From the NCBI RefSeq assembly GCF_018294505.1, contig NC_057809.1, positions 504,802,506 through 504,866,505 on the forward strand: a DNA stretch of 64,000 bases. Reading direction: 5' to 3'. Within the stretch, counting starts at the first letter, position 1. The number at the start of each line of letters is the position of its first letter. Both the position numbers and the translations under genes were made by a program. This DNA comes from Triticum aestivum (lineage: Eukaryota; Streptophyta; Magnoliopsida; Poales; Poaceae). The notes beneath the pieces were generated by a model. That model was given only the letters and a program-made list of their open reading frames with translations. It did not search any database and was not told the origin of the DNA. Of the stretch, positions 1 to 10,118 are shown piece after piece.

Positions 1-809
1 GACAAACCAAATCAATAGATCGAAGAGAAATACAAAGCTATCTTAATCATGCACAAAATATTTCAGAAAAGACCCAAACAATATTCATAGATAATCTTAT
101 CATGAATCCACAATTCATCGGATCTCAACAAATGCACCGCAAAAGAATATTACATCAAATAGAACTCCAAGATCATTGAGGAGAACATTGTATTGAAGAT
201 AAAAGAGAGAGAAGAAGCCATCCAGCTACTAGCTATGGACCCGTAGGTCTGTGGTAAACTACTCAGACATCATCGGAAGGGCAGCAAGGTTGGTGTAGAG
301 GCCCTCCTTGATCGAATCCCCCTCTAGTGGAGTGCCGGAAAAGGCCCCAATATAGGATCTCACGAGAACAGAAGATTGCGGCGGCGAAAAAGTAATTTTG
401 GTGTGTCCTCTGGTGTAGTGGGGTATTTGGGTATTTATAGAGCTGGAGTTAGGGTTAGGAGGGCCATGGGGGCCCACAAGCCCCCTTGGCCCCGCCCCCC
501 CTAGGGCGCGCCCCTAGGACTTGTGACCCCCTCATGGATCATCTGGCCTCTTCCTGAAGCTTCGTGGGTGTCTTGTTGTCCAAATAAAATCATGAAAAAG
601 CTTCATTCCGTTTGGACTCTGATTGGTATTGATTTTCTGTATAAGTCAAAAACAAGGAAAAAAACAACAACTGGCACCGGGCACTAGGTTAATAGGTTAG
701 TCCCCAAAAATGATATAAAATAGCATATGAATACATATAAAACATCCAAGATAGATAATATAATATCATGGAACAATCAAAAATTATAGATATGTTGGAG
801 ACGTATCAA
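1..809 (-). repeat. Partial 3' LTR of element C
   Basis: The terminal TGATACGTCTCCAAC of the LTR is read on the minus strand from 809. The region contains the family's promoter-proximal GC-rich block (about 470-540) and the stretch rich in 'gaagagagaagaagccatc' seen in the A and B LTRs. The outer end lies outside the window, so the target duplication cannot be tested. Confidence 0.85.
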
Positions 810-2320
810 TCATCTCTAAGCTTAATTCCTGCTCGTCCTTGAGTAGGTCAATGATAAAAACAATTTTTTTGATGTGGAATGCTACCTAACATATTTATCA
901 ATGTAATTTTCCTTATTGTGGCATGAATGTTCAGATCCATACAATTCAAAACAAAAGTTTAAAGTTGACATAAAAACAATAATACTTCAAGCATACTAAT
1001 AAAGAAATCATGTCTTCTCAAAATATCATGTCTAAAGAAAAATCCCTACAAGTTCATATAATATTGTCATGCTCTATCTTCATCACAAAAGGTATTTATC
1101 ATGCACAACCCCGATAACAAGCCAAGCAATTGTTTCATACTTTTAATGTTCTCAAGCTTTTTCAATTCTCACGCAATACATGAGCGTGAGCCATGGATAT
1201 AGCACTATGGGTGGAATAGAGTACGGTGGAGGTTTTGAGGAGAAGACAAAAAGGAGAAAGTCTCACATCAACTAGGCAAATTAATGGGCTATGGAGATAC
1301 CCATCAATTGATATCAATGCAAGTGAGTAGGGATTGCCATGCAACGGATGCACTAGAGCTATAAGTGTATGAAAGCTCAAAAGAAAACTAAGTGGGTGTG
1401 CATCCAACTTGCTTGCTCACGAAGACCTAGGGCTATTTGAGGAAGCCCATCATTGGAATATACAAGCCAAGTTCTATAACGAAAAATTCCCACTAGTATA
1501 TGAAAGTGATAAAGTAGGAGACTCTCTATCATGAAGGACATGGTGCTACTTTGAAGCACAAGTGTGGAAAAAGCATAGTAACATTGTCCCTTCTCTCTTT
1601 TTTCTTTTTTTTTCTTTTTTTTTCTTTTTGGGCTCTTTGGCATCTTTTTTTTATTCTTCGTCCGGAGCTTCATCCCGACTTGTGGGGGAATCATAGCCCC
1701 CATCATCCTTTCCTCACATGGGACAATGCTCTAATAATGATGATCATCATAATTTTATTTATGTACAACTCAAATTACAACTTGATACTAGAATAAAGAT
1801 ATGACTCTATATGAATGCCTCCGGCGGTGTACTAGGATGTGCAATGATCTAGCGTGACATGTATAAAAAAATATGAAAGGTGGCGAGGCCAAATACTATG
1901 TCAACTATATGATCACGCAAAGCAGTATGACAATGGTGGTATGTGTCATAATAAACGAAACAGTGGAAGTTGCATGGCAATATATTTCGGAATGGCTATG
2001 GAAATGCTATAATAGGTATGTATGGTGGCTGTTTTGAGGAAGGGCATATGGTGGGTTTAATGTACCAGCAAAAGTTCCACGGTACTAGAGAGGCTAGCAA
2101 TGATGGAAGGGTGAGAGTGTGTATAATCCATGGACTCAACATTAGTCATAAAGAACTCACATACTTATTGCAAAAATTTATTTGACATCAAAGAAAAGTA
2201 CTAATACGCATGCTCCTAGGGGGGTAGATTGGTAGGAAAATACCGTCGCTCATCCCCGACCGCCACTCATAAGGAAGACAATAAAAAATAAATCATGCTC
2301 CAACTCCATCACATAAAGAT
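1..2320 (-). mobile_element. Truncated LTR retrotransposon C (same superfamily as A and B), 3' part only
   Basis: Read on the minus strand, an LTR beginning TGATACGTCTCC starts at 809 and runs off the left edge of the window. It is preceded, at 810 to about 2320, by non-coding internal sequence homologous to 7354-8900 of element A and 22300-23728 of element B; the pieces around 1970-2050 and 2220-2318 are nearly the same. Homology stops abruptly near 2318, so the 5' half with the ORF is missing. The polypurine tract next to the LTR is decayed (GGATGATTG instead of GGGGATGCC), and many small indels mark this as older than A or B. No coding capacity is seen; the short frames here are chance. 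Confidence 0.85.
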
Positions 2321-2705
2321 AGACGCACATGCTCCAGTGCACCAAAATGGGTTGAAAACCGTACATGTATCCTTGGGTACATGTTTAGGTCTCATTGAAG
2401 GAATGAGAATGAATTACAAACGTCTCGTCATCCTGAAACATTGAGAATCTTGGTATTTAAATCCCCATAAATCCATAACTCACCCAACAATCATGAAACT
2501 CGGCATGGTTTCATGACATGGCACGTGTATGCAGTGGTAAAAAAATCGTCCAATTTGAGACAAGGCGCACACATTAATAGCCAAAGTAGTCCTTTTGGAA
2601 CAAATAGCTGACACGTTACTATCGCAAACGGTTGTATTATTTGAACCATGTGTTTGTTCCTGTAACCATTTAAGTGTGGCCACGTGTCCCTCATTTTATT
2701 GGAGA
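2321..2705. other. Unassigned spacer
   Basis: This 385-bp stretch separates truncated element C from the MITE-like piece. I see no coding frame with sensible composition, no terminal inverted repeat and no tandem repeat. It is probably decayed transposon sequence. Confidence 0.4.
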
Positions 2706-2765
2706 GTACTACCTCGGTCCTGGTTCATTGGTCCTCTTTGTATTTTGTGCCAAAATTTAACCGCA
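2706..2765. repeat. MITE-like half element, copy 1
   Basis: The segment starts TACTACCTCGGTCCTGG and reads on with 'ttcattggtcctctttgtat', a degenerate version of the segment at 5393-5450. The start resembles the TACTCCCTCCGTCCC terminus of common grass MITEs (recalled family knowledge). Only one terminus is visible, so it is a half element or a solo terminus. Confidence 0.5.
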
Positions 2766-2814
2766 GTCGGTGGCGTGCGTGCAGTTGTTTGACTAGACGG
2801 GACGAGCGCGAGAA

Positions 2815-2960
2815 GTCCATCGTGCAGGCTTGGCAAAACGCGTGCGAGCAGTCCGCCACGCAAGCTCGACGGGACCCGTGCGACCTGTCCACCATGCAGG
2901 CTCAACGGGATGTGTGCGACCTGTCCGCCGCGCGTGCTCACCGGCAAGTGAGCTCTTTGA
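2815..2960. repeat. 36-bp minisatellite, about four units
   Basis: Units begin with GTCC at 2815, 2851, 2887 and 2923, exactly 36 bp apart. They share a core of the form GTCCGCCACGCAGGCT...GTGCGACCT with about 70-80% identity. Because 36 is a multiple of three, open frames cross the array on both strands and give 12-residue repeats; I read these as a by-product of the period, not as genes. Confidence 0.8.
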
Positions 2961-3153
2961 CCTCCATCCACCAGCCATCTGCCTCGCTCATAACTTCTCC
3001 ATTAATGGCGGCTGAGCAGCTGTTTAACATGCGGTTAATTAAAGCACCTGGATGGAGGGTGTTTTCTTGTGATCCCATTGCCCCGCTCAACGTTAGCATT
3101 TGCTTTGTTCGTTCCTCGCTGAGAACGTGATTTTATCTTGTTTTCAACTCGTA

Positions 3154-3303
3154 TTCTGGATAATTTAAAATGCCACATGCGGCAACGGATAATACGATGA
3201 CAAAATGAAATGACAACGGATAATACGATGACAAATTTACAATGGCGTGGATAATAATTGTCTTACATATTCCGGATAATTTAAAATGCCACATGCGGCA
3301 ACG
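3154..3303. repeat. Short direct repeat pair around GGATAATTTAAAATGCCACA
   Basis: A 34-bp segment (GGATAATTTAAAATGCCACA followed by TGCGGCAACG) occurs at 3154-3187 and again at 3269-3303. GATAATACGATGACAAA is duplicated between them. A third, diverged copy with its flank AATTTACAATGG lies at 4500-4585. The arrangement suggests one older repeat unit broken up over 1.4 kb. Confidence 0.7.
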
Positions 3304-3367
3304 CCCGAAAGACATAGGGGCAAGAGAAGAAGGAAATCGCAGACAATGATCTAGGTCCATACCGTCT

Positions 3368-3889
3368 CTACTCCTTGATGGATCGCCGGGAGACGAGTTC
3401 CTCCAGCTCCTTCAAATCCTCATGACTTTGCTTGATAGCAGCCACGGATTCCTCCACCTCCAGCTCACGCTCAATGCGGAGCTTCCTCAAGTCACCCATC
3501 AGTTCCTCGATGATTGTTTTCAGCGTCATCCCTGAGGCACTGCTCTGCTCATGCAGCTTCTTCCAGCTGGCGGCCTCCTCCTCCTTCTTGGCGAGCTCCT
3601 TGAGGAGCTCTGCATTGTCACCCATGAGTTGCATGACAAGACGGGTCGCCTTCTCAACCGAGGCATCACTAATCTCGAGCATCTTCACCAAGCCGTCAAC
3701 TAGCTCCTGCTGCTTAATTAGGCTAATCAGACTGTCATCATAGCTGGCCAAGGACTTCAGCACCGCCAACTCGTCACAATTGCTGACGTGGAAGTGCACT
3801 TGTGAGAGCCCTCGCATGCTGGTGAGAGCTTGTTCGAGGGCTCCATGGCGCGCTAGGACATTGCTACTGCGGCTGCCACGTAGCAGCAT
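3368..3889 (-). CDS. Hypothetical coiled-coil protein, 173 aa
   Basis: An ATG-started frame of 173 codons. The predicted protein is rich in Leu, Glu, Lys and Ser. Residues about 55-165 read as helical, charged heptad-type sequence (for example LLKELAKKEEEAASWKKL, then ELEVEESVAAIKQSHEDLKE), which suggests a coiled coil. The frame is GC-richer than its surroundings and has plausible codon use, unlike the transposon noise around it. I do not recognise the family. There is no clear promoter and no obvious neighbouring exon, so it could be a captured exon of a larger gene or a relic. It lies among minisatellites and MITE halves, which favours a fragment carried by a transposon. It may also be non-functional. 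Confidence 0.45.
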   Translation of the reverse strand: MLLRGSRSSNVLARHGALEQALTSMRGLSQVHFHVSNCDELAVLKSLASYDDSLISLIKQQELVDGLVKMLEISDASVEKATRLVMQLMGDNAELLKELAKKEEEAASWKKLHEQSSASGMTLKTIIEELMGDLRKLRIERELEVEESVAAIKQSHEDLKELEELVSRRSIKE

Positions 3890-4327
3890 GACCTCTCTAG
3901 TGCTTCCGCAGCCTTGGTCTTTGCTCCCTGGTTATATGTCAACCCGAAACTCCCACCAGTCATGGTGAAACGACTTGACAGGAAAGACCTATTTTTTGGG
4001 TGATGAGGAGAGGAATTGTGAAGTAATTTTCAAGTGATAGGAAAGATACGTTTAAGTTTGAAATGTGTGAACAAATTGCAATTACTTATTGCATGGTAAT
4101 CTGGAATGTGATGAGAAACAAGCTCAAAATTGATTGATGGTTCTGGGTTCGAAGCCCGAAAAGGTTCCCGGATGGCATACATGGGCCCGTGTTCTTGGAT
4201 GTGTACGTGTCTGCCCACTATCACACACGGTCCAGATATCACCATCGTGTCTGATGGATGCACCGTCACACCTCCCATGGGGTGCCACAAGGTTGACCAG
4301 AATTGGAATATGCAGGTGTGGTTGCTT

Positions 4328-4500
4328 GCCGTTCAGGCGGCCGCGGCGCGCTCTGCTCCCCTGGCCTCGTGCGCTCTGCTCGTCGTTGAGGCGGCCGCAG
4401 TACGTTCTGCTCGCGTCCGTCCGCGCGATTTGCTCGCCGTTGAGGCAGCCGCTGCACCCTCCGCTCTGGCATCCCTGCACGTGCTCTGCTCGCCATTGAG
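4328..4500. repeat. 54-bp minisatellite, about three units
   Basis: Units begin GCCGTT(C/G)AGG at 4328, GTCGTTGAGG at 4382, GCCGTTGAGG at 4436 and GCCATTGAGG at 4492, so the periods are 54, 54 and 56 bp. The body is GC-rich with repeated GCGCTCTGCTC. A related, more diverged set is at 5552-5697. Frames crossing it on both strands are by-products. Confidence 0.8.
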
Positions 4501-4921
4501 GAAAATTTACAATGGAAACGGTTAATAATTCTCTTACATATTCAGGATAATTTAAAATGTCACATGTAGCAATGCCCAAAACACACACGAGCTATATATG
4601 CTTAGTGACTTAAATGTCGATATGCGACATTTGCATGCAATTATAATAAAATATAGGCTGAAAGGCTGAGCTGGCGGCCTTCCGATGACGGTCTTCTCGG
4701 ACTCCACGATCAGCATAGCATCCTTGCGGCCGTTCATTCTGAGTGTCCCGATCCACGACCACAGTAACCGTCTCCGCCTATGGAGCTGCTGGCGCGGGGA
4801 GGCTCTTGGGGCTGCTGGGCCTCTTCCAGTAAAGCTTGACAACGTGTAATCGCGCGCATGACGCGCCCGTGGAACCACTCCGTTTCCATGTCTCCCCCTG
4901 GTAGCAAATTCTGTCCATCAC

Positions 4922-5170
4922 CTACATCCTCAAGATATCACGTTGGTGATGTTCTACCTCGTCGAGGATGTCAACTCTGCCAAGGATGCGCTCAAACCTG
5001 GCCACCACATCGTCGGAATCAAGGTTGACACAGCCGTCGGCGGCAATGATGAAGCCGCAGGTTGGTTGTCTCATAAATGAACCGCAGAGGTCTTCTGCCC
5101 ATTCCTGGCGGGGCATCAGGCTCTTGATGAGCACCGGTAACGATGGCTCTTTGGTTGGGTCGTCGAAACT
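4922..5170 (-). CDS. Orphan exon-like frame, 82 aa
   Basis: This frame is open from just after a TGA at 5171-5173 to a stop at 4922-4924 and has no ATG near its start, so it looks like an internal or last exon. The peptide has balanced globular composition (for example LIKSLMPRQEWAEDLCGSFM and GRVDILDEVEHHQRDILRM). I do not recognise the family. It is flanked by two blocks of the 54-bp minisatellite (4328-4500 and 5552-5697). No partner exon was identified; the coiled-coil frame at 3368-3889 is on the same strand 1 kb downstream, and a link is possible but unproven. Confidence 0.35.
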   Translation of the reverse strand, partial: SFDDPTKEPSLPVLIKSLMPRQEWAEDLCGSFMRQPTCGFIIAADGCVNLDSDDVVARFERILGRVDILDEVEHHQRDILRM

Positions 5171-5392
5171 TCATCGGTGCCTGGCATGCTTGGAATAACT
5201 TATGGTAGATGGGTGTGGACTAGATCTGTGAACAATGTCGCTATAGTGCATTGCCTCCTGGGTCATATGGAGCAAGCCACTTGCTGGTGGCGTGAAACCG
5301 ATGAGGGAAGAGGCGGGAAGCATTGGCGTGGATTGCGGGACACGTGTATAACGTCGTTAATTTCTGCACTGGGCGTTTGTGTTCGTATAGGT

Positions 5393-5525
5393 ACTACCTC
5401 TTTTGTGGTTTATTGGTCCCCTTCGTATTTTTAGTACCAAACTTTAACGTTAGATTTAACTAAGTATATATCAATGCATGTCATCGAAAATAAAATTGTT
5501 GGACGGCTATTCCTGGATATGTTCA
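5393..5525. repeat. MITE-like half element, copy 2
   Basis: It starts TACTACCTCTTTTGTGG and contains 'ggtttattggtccccttcgt', followed by sequence ending with ATGCATGTCAT. This is the better preserved counterpart of 2706-2765. No opposite terminus is visible before the minisatellite at 5552. Confidence 0.5.
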
Positions 5526-5551
5526 TCTGTTATATGCATGTGCTTCTCATA

Positions 5552-5697
5552 GTTTAGGCAGCCGCGTCGCGCTCTACTTGCCATTTAGGCGCCGAGGCGC
5601 GCTCGGGTTGCGTCCCTCTGTGCGCTCTGCTCACCGTTTAGGAGCAAAAGCGCGCTCGGGTCGTGTCCCTCCGTGCGTGCTCTTCTAGCGGTTGGGG
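5552..5697. repeat. Diverged minisatellite related to 4328-4500
   Basis: (G/A)TTTAGG motifs occur at 5552, 5583 and 5636, and a GGTTGGGG at 5690, with spacings near 31, 53 and 55 bp. Between them lie GCGCGCTCGGG and GTGCGCTCTGCTC. These match the motifs of the array at 4328-4500. Confidence 0.6.
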
Positions 5698-5803
5698 CCG
5701 ACGCACGATCATGTTGGGGAAGCTTTAGTGTCGGAATCATCCAGCTCTGGAGGTATAATAAATTAACCTAAACTCTGATCTCCAGCACTAGTTCCCGTCA
5801 CGC

Positions 5804-5808
5804 AACTC
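5804..5808. repeat. Target site duplication AACTC, left copy (element A)
   Basis: AACTC at 5804-5808 directly abuts the LTR end and is repeated exactly at 13979-13983. A 5-bp duplication is the normal product of gypsy or copia integrase. Confidence 0.93.
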
Positions 5809-7353
5809 TGCTACCTCTTGAGCTTGTGTTGGATTTCCCCGAAGAGGAAGGGATGATGCAGCAGAGTAGCGTAAGTATTTACCTCAGTTTTTGAGAACCA
5901 AGGTATCAATCCAGTAGGAGGCCACGCTCAAGTCCCTCATACCTGCACAAAACGATAGCTACTCGCAACCAACGCGATTAGGGGTTGTCAATCCCTTCAC
6001 GGTCACTTACGAGAGTGAGATCTGATAGATATAATATTTTTTTGGTGTTTTTGGTATAAAGATGCAAAGTAAAAAGTAAAAAAGCAAAGCAAGATTAAAG
6101 TGATGGAGATTGATATGATGAGAATAGACCCGGGGGCCATAGGTTTCACTAGTGGCTTCTCTCAAGAGCATAAGCATTCTACGGTGGGTGAACAAATTAC
6201 TATTGAGCAATTGACAGAACTGAGCATAGTTATGAGAATATCTAGGCATGATCATGTATATAGGCATCACGTCCGTGACAAGTAGACCGAAACAATTCTG
6301 CATATACTACTATTACTCCACTCATCGACCGCTATCCAACATGCATCTAGAGTATTAAGTTAAAAATAGAGTAACGCTTTAAGCAAGATGGCATGATGTA
6401 GAGAGATAAATTCATGCAATATGAAATAAACCCCATCTTGTTATCCTCGATGGCAACGATGCAATACATGCCTTGCTGCCCCTTCTGTCACTGGGAAAGG
6501 ACACCGCAAGATCGAACCCAAAGCTAAGCACTTCTCCCATGGCAAGAACTACCAATCTAGTTGGGCAAACCAAACGTATAATTCGAAGAGACTTGCAAAG
6601 ATAACTAATCATACATAAAAGAATTCAGAGAAGATTCAAATATTATTCATAGATAGACTTGATCATAAACCCACAATTCATCGGTCTCAACAAACACACC
6701 GCAAAAAGAAGATTACATCGAATAGATCTCCACATGAGAGGGGGAGAACTTTGTATTGAGATCCAAAAAGAGAGAAGAAGCCATCTAGCTACTAACTATG
6801 GACCCGAAGGTCTGAGGTAAACTACTCACACTTCATCGGAGAGGCTATGATGATGTAGAAGCCCTCCGTGATGACGGCCCTCTCCGGCGGAGCTCCATAA
6901 CAGGCCCCAATATGGGATCTCGTGGATACAGAAAGTTGCGGCGATGGAATTAGGTTTTTGGCTCCGTATCTGTTCGTTTGGGGGTACGTAGGTATATATA
7001 GGAGGAAGAAGTACGTCGGTGGAGCTCCGAGGGGCCCATGAGGCAGGGGGCGCGCCCCCCACCCTCGTGACCGCCTCTCTGATGCCTTGGCGTAGGGTCC
7101 AAGTCTCCTGGATCACGTTTAGTGAGAAAATCACGTTCCCGAAGGTTTCATTCCGTTTGGACTCCGTTTGATATTCCGTTTCTTCGAAACACTGAAATAG
7201 GCAAAAAAAACAGCAATTCTGAGCTGGGCCGCCGGTTTATATGTTAGTCGCAAAAATAATATAAAAGTGGAAAATAAATCCCAATATAGTCCAAAACAGT
7301 AGATAATATAGCATGGAGCAATCAAAAATTATAGATACGTTGGAGACGTATCA
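5809..7353 (-). repeat. 3' LTR of element A (1545 bp)
   Basis: Bounded by TGCTACCTC at the left (reverse complement of GAGGTAGCA) and ...GACGTATCA at the right. It aligns along its whole length with 12425-13978 with scattered substitutions and small indels, including loss of part of a GC-rich block near 7050. Confidence 0.93.
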
Positions 7354-10118
7354 GGCATCCCCAAGCTTAATTCCTGCTCGTCCTCGAGTAGGTAAATGAT
7401 AAAAAAGAGAATTTTTGATGCGGAGTGCTACTCGGCATAATTTTAATGCAAATCTTCTTAATTGTGGTATGAATATTTAGATTAGGAAGATTCAAGACAA
7501 AAGTTCATATTGACATAGAGAATAATAATACTTCAAGCAAACCAACCAAGCAATTATGTTTTCTTAAAGTAACATGGCCAAAGAAAGTTCATCCCTACAA
7601 AATCATATAGTTTAGTCATGCTCCATTTTCGTCACACAAGAATGCTCTTATCATGCACAACCCTGATGACAAGCCAAGCAATTGTTTCATACCTTAATAA
7701 TTTCAAAATCATAAACTTTCACGCAATACATGAGCGTGAGCCATGGATATAGCACTATGGGTGGAATAGAATATAATGAGGGGGGTTATGTGGAGAAGAC
7801 AAAAAAAGAGAAAGTCTCACATCAACGAGGCTAATCAATAGGCTATGGAGATGCCCATCGATTGATGTTAATGCAAGGAGTAGGGATTTCCATGCAACGG
7901 ATGCACTAGAGCTATAAATGTATGAAAGCTCAACAAAAGAAACTAAGTGGGTGTGCATCCAACTTGCTTGCTCACGAAGACCTAGGGCACTTGAGGTGGC
8001 CCATTGTTGGAATATACAAGCCAAGTTCAATAATGAAAATTCCCACTAGTATATGAAAGTGATAACTCAAGAGACTCTCTGTATGAAGAACATGGTGCTA
8101 CTTTGAAGCACAAGTGTGGAAAAAAGATAGTAGCATTGCCCCTTTTTATTTTTTATTTTTTTGGGCCTTCCTTTTTTTTCTTTGGCCTTTCTCTTTTTTT
8201 GGGACAATTCTCTATTGAATGATGATCATCACACTTCTATTTATTTACAACTCAATGATTACAACTCGATACTAGAACAAAGTATGACTCTATATGGATG
8301 TCTCCGGCGGTGTACCGGGATATGCAATGAATCAAGAGTGACAAGTATGAAAAATTATGAACGGTGGATTTGCCACAAATACTATGTCAACTACATGATC
8401 ATGCTAAGCAATATGACAATGATGAATATGTCATGATAAACTGGATGGTGGAAAGTTGCATGGCAATATATCTCGAAATGGCTATGGAAATGCCATAATA
8501 GGTAGGTATGGTGGCTGTTTTGAGGAAGATATAAGGAGGTTTATGTGTGAAAGAGCATATCATATCACGGGGTTTGGATGCACCGGCGAAGTTTGCACCA
8601 ACTCTCAATGTGAGAAAGGGCAATGCACGGTACCTTAGAGGCTAGCAAGGATGGAAGGGTGAGAGTGCGTATAATCCATGGACTCAACATTAGTCATAAA
8701 GAACTCATATACTTATTGCAAAAATCTACATGCCATCAAAAACCAAAGTTTTACGCGCATGCTCCTTAAATTGGTAGGAAAAGACCATCGCTCGTCCCCA
8801 ACCGCCACTCATAAGGAGGACAATCAAATAACACCTCATGTTTCAAATTTGTTACATAACGTTTACCATACGTGCATGCTACGGGACTTGCAAACTTCAA
8901 CACAAGCACTTCTCAAATTCACAATTACTCAACTAGCATGACTTTGATATTATTATCTCCATATCTCAAAACAATTATCAAGCATCCAACTTTTCTTAGT
9001 ATTCAACACACTCAAAAGAAAGTTTCACAAATCTTGAATACCAAGCATGTTATTATTAAGCAAATTACCATGCTATTAAGACTCTCAAAATAATTTAAGT
9101 GAAGCATGAGAGATCAATAGTTTCTTTAAAACAAATCCACCACCGTGCTCTAAAAGATCTAAGTGAAGCACATAGAGCAAAATTATAACGCTCAAAAGAT
9201 TTAAGTGAAGCACATAGAGAAAAACTACTTAGCTCAAAAAGATATAAGTGAAGCACATAGGGTATTCTATCAAATTCTAATTCATGTATGGCTCTCTCAA
9301 AAGGTGTGTACAGCAAGGATGATTGTGGCATACTAACAACCAAAGACACAAATAATACAAGACGCTCCAAGCAAAACACGTATCATGTTGGTGAATAAAA
9401 ATATAGCTCCAAGTAATTACCGATGGAAGTGGACGAAAGAGGGGATGCCTTCCAGGGCATCCCCAAGCTTTGACTTTTTGGTGTCCTTGGATTATCTTGG
9501 GGGTGCCATGGGCATACCCAAGCTTAGTCTCTTGCCACTCCTTGTTCCATAATCCATCACAAGAATTCACCCAAAACTTGAAAACTTCACAACACAAAAC
9601 TCAATAGAAATCTCGTGAGCTCTGTTAGAGAAAGAAAACAAAAGACCACTTCAAGGTACTGTAATGAACTCATTCTTTATTTATATTGGTGTTAAACCTA
9701 CTGTATTCCAACTTCTCTATGGATTATAAACTATTTTACTAGCTATAGATTCATCAAAATAAGCAAACAACACACGAAAAACAGAATCTGTCAAAAACAG
9801 AACAGGCTGTAGTAATCTGTAACTAACGCAAACTTATGGAACCCCAAAAATTCTAAAATAAATTTCTGGACGTGAGGAATTTATCTATTAATTATCTGCA
9901 AAAATAATTAACTAAATAGCACTCTCCAAATAAAAATGACAGCAGTTCTCGTGAGCGCTAAAGTTTCTGTTTTTTACAGCAAGTTCAACAAGACTTTCCC
10001 CAAGTCTTCCCAACGGTTCTACTTGGCACAAACACTAATTAAAAACAAAAAAACACAACCGAAACAGAGGCTAGATAATTTATTTATTACTAAACAGGAG
10101 CAAAAAACAAGGATAGAT
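7354..10118 (-). other. Non-coding 3' internal region of element A
   Basis: It contains no long frame. It holds the polypurine tract (AAGCTTGGGGATGCC on the minus strand, 7354-7368), two internal copies of that motif (9456-9470 and a diverged one at 9511-9525), a stem-loop at 9441-9464, and a decayed version of the 42-bp repeat at about 9100-9270. Relative to element B, A lacks 74 bp at about 10110, just after the ORF. The region is homologous along its length to 20927-23728. Confidence 0.85.

Noticed and set aside
2684..3130. 148-codon frame with 12-residue repeats
   Set aside because: It follows from the 36-bp minisatellite and has no coding sense outside the array.
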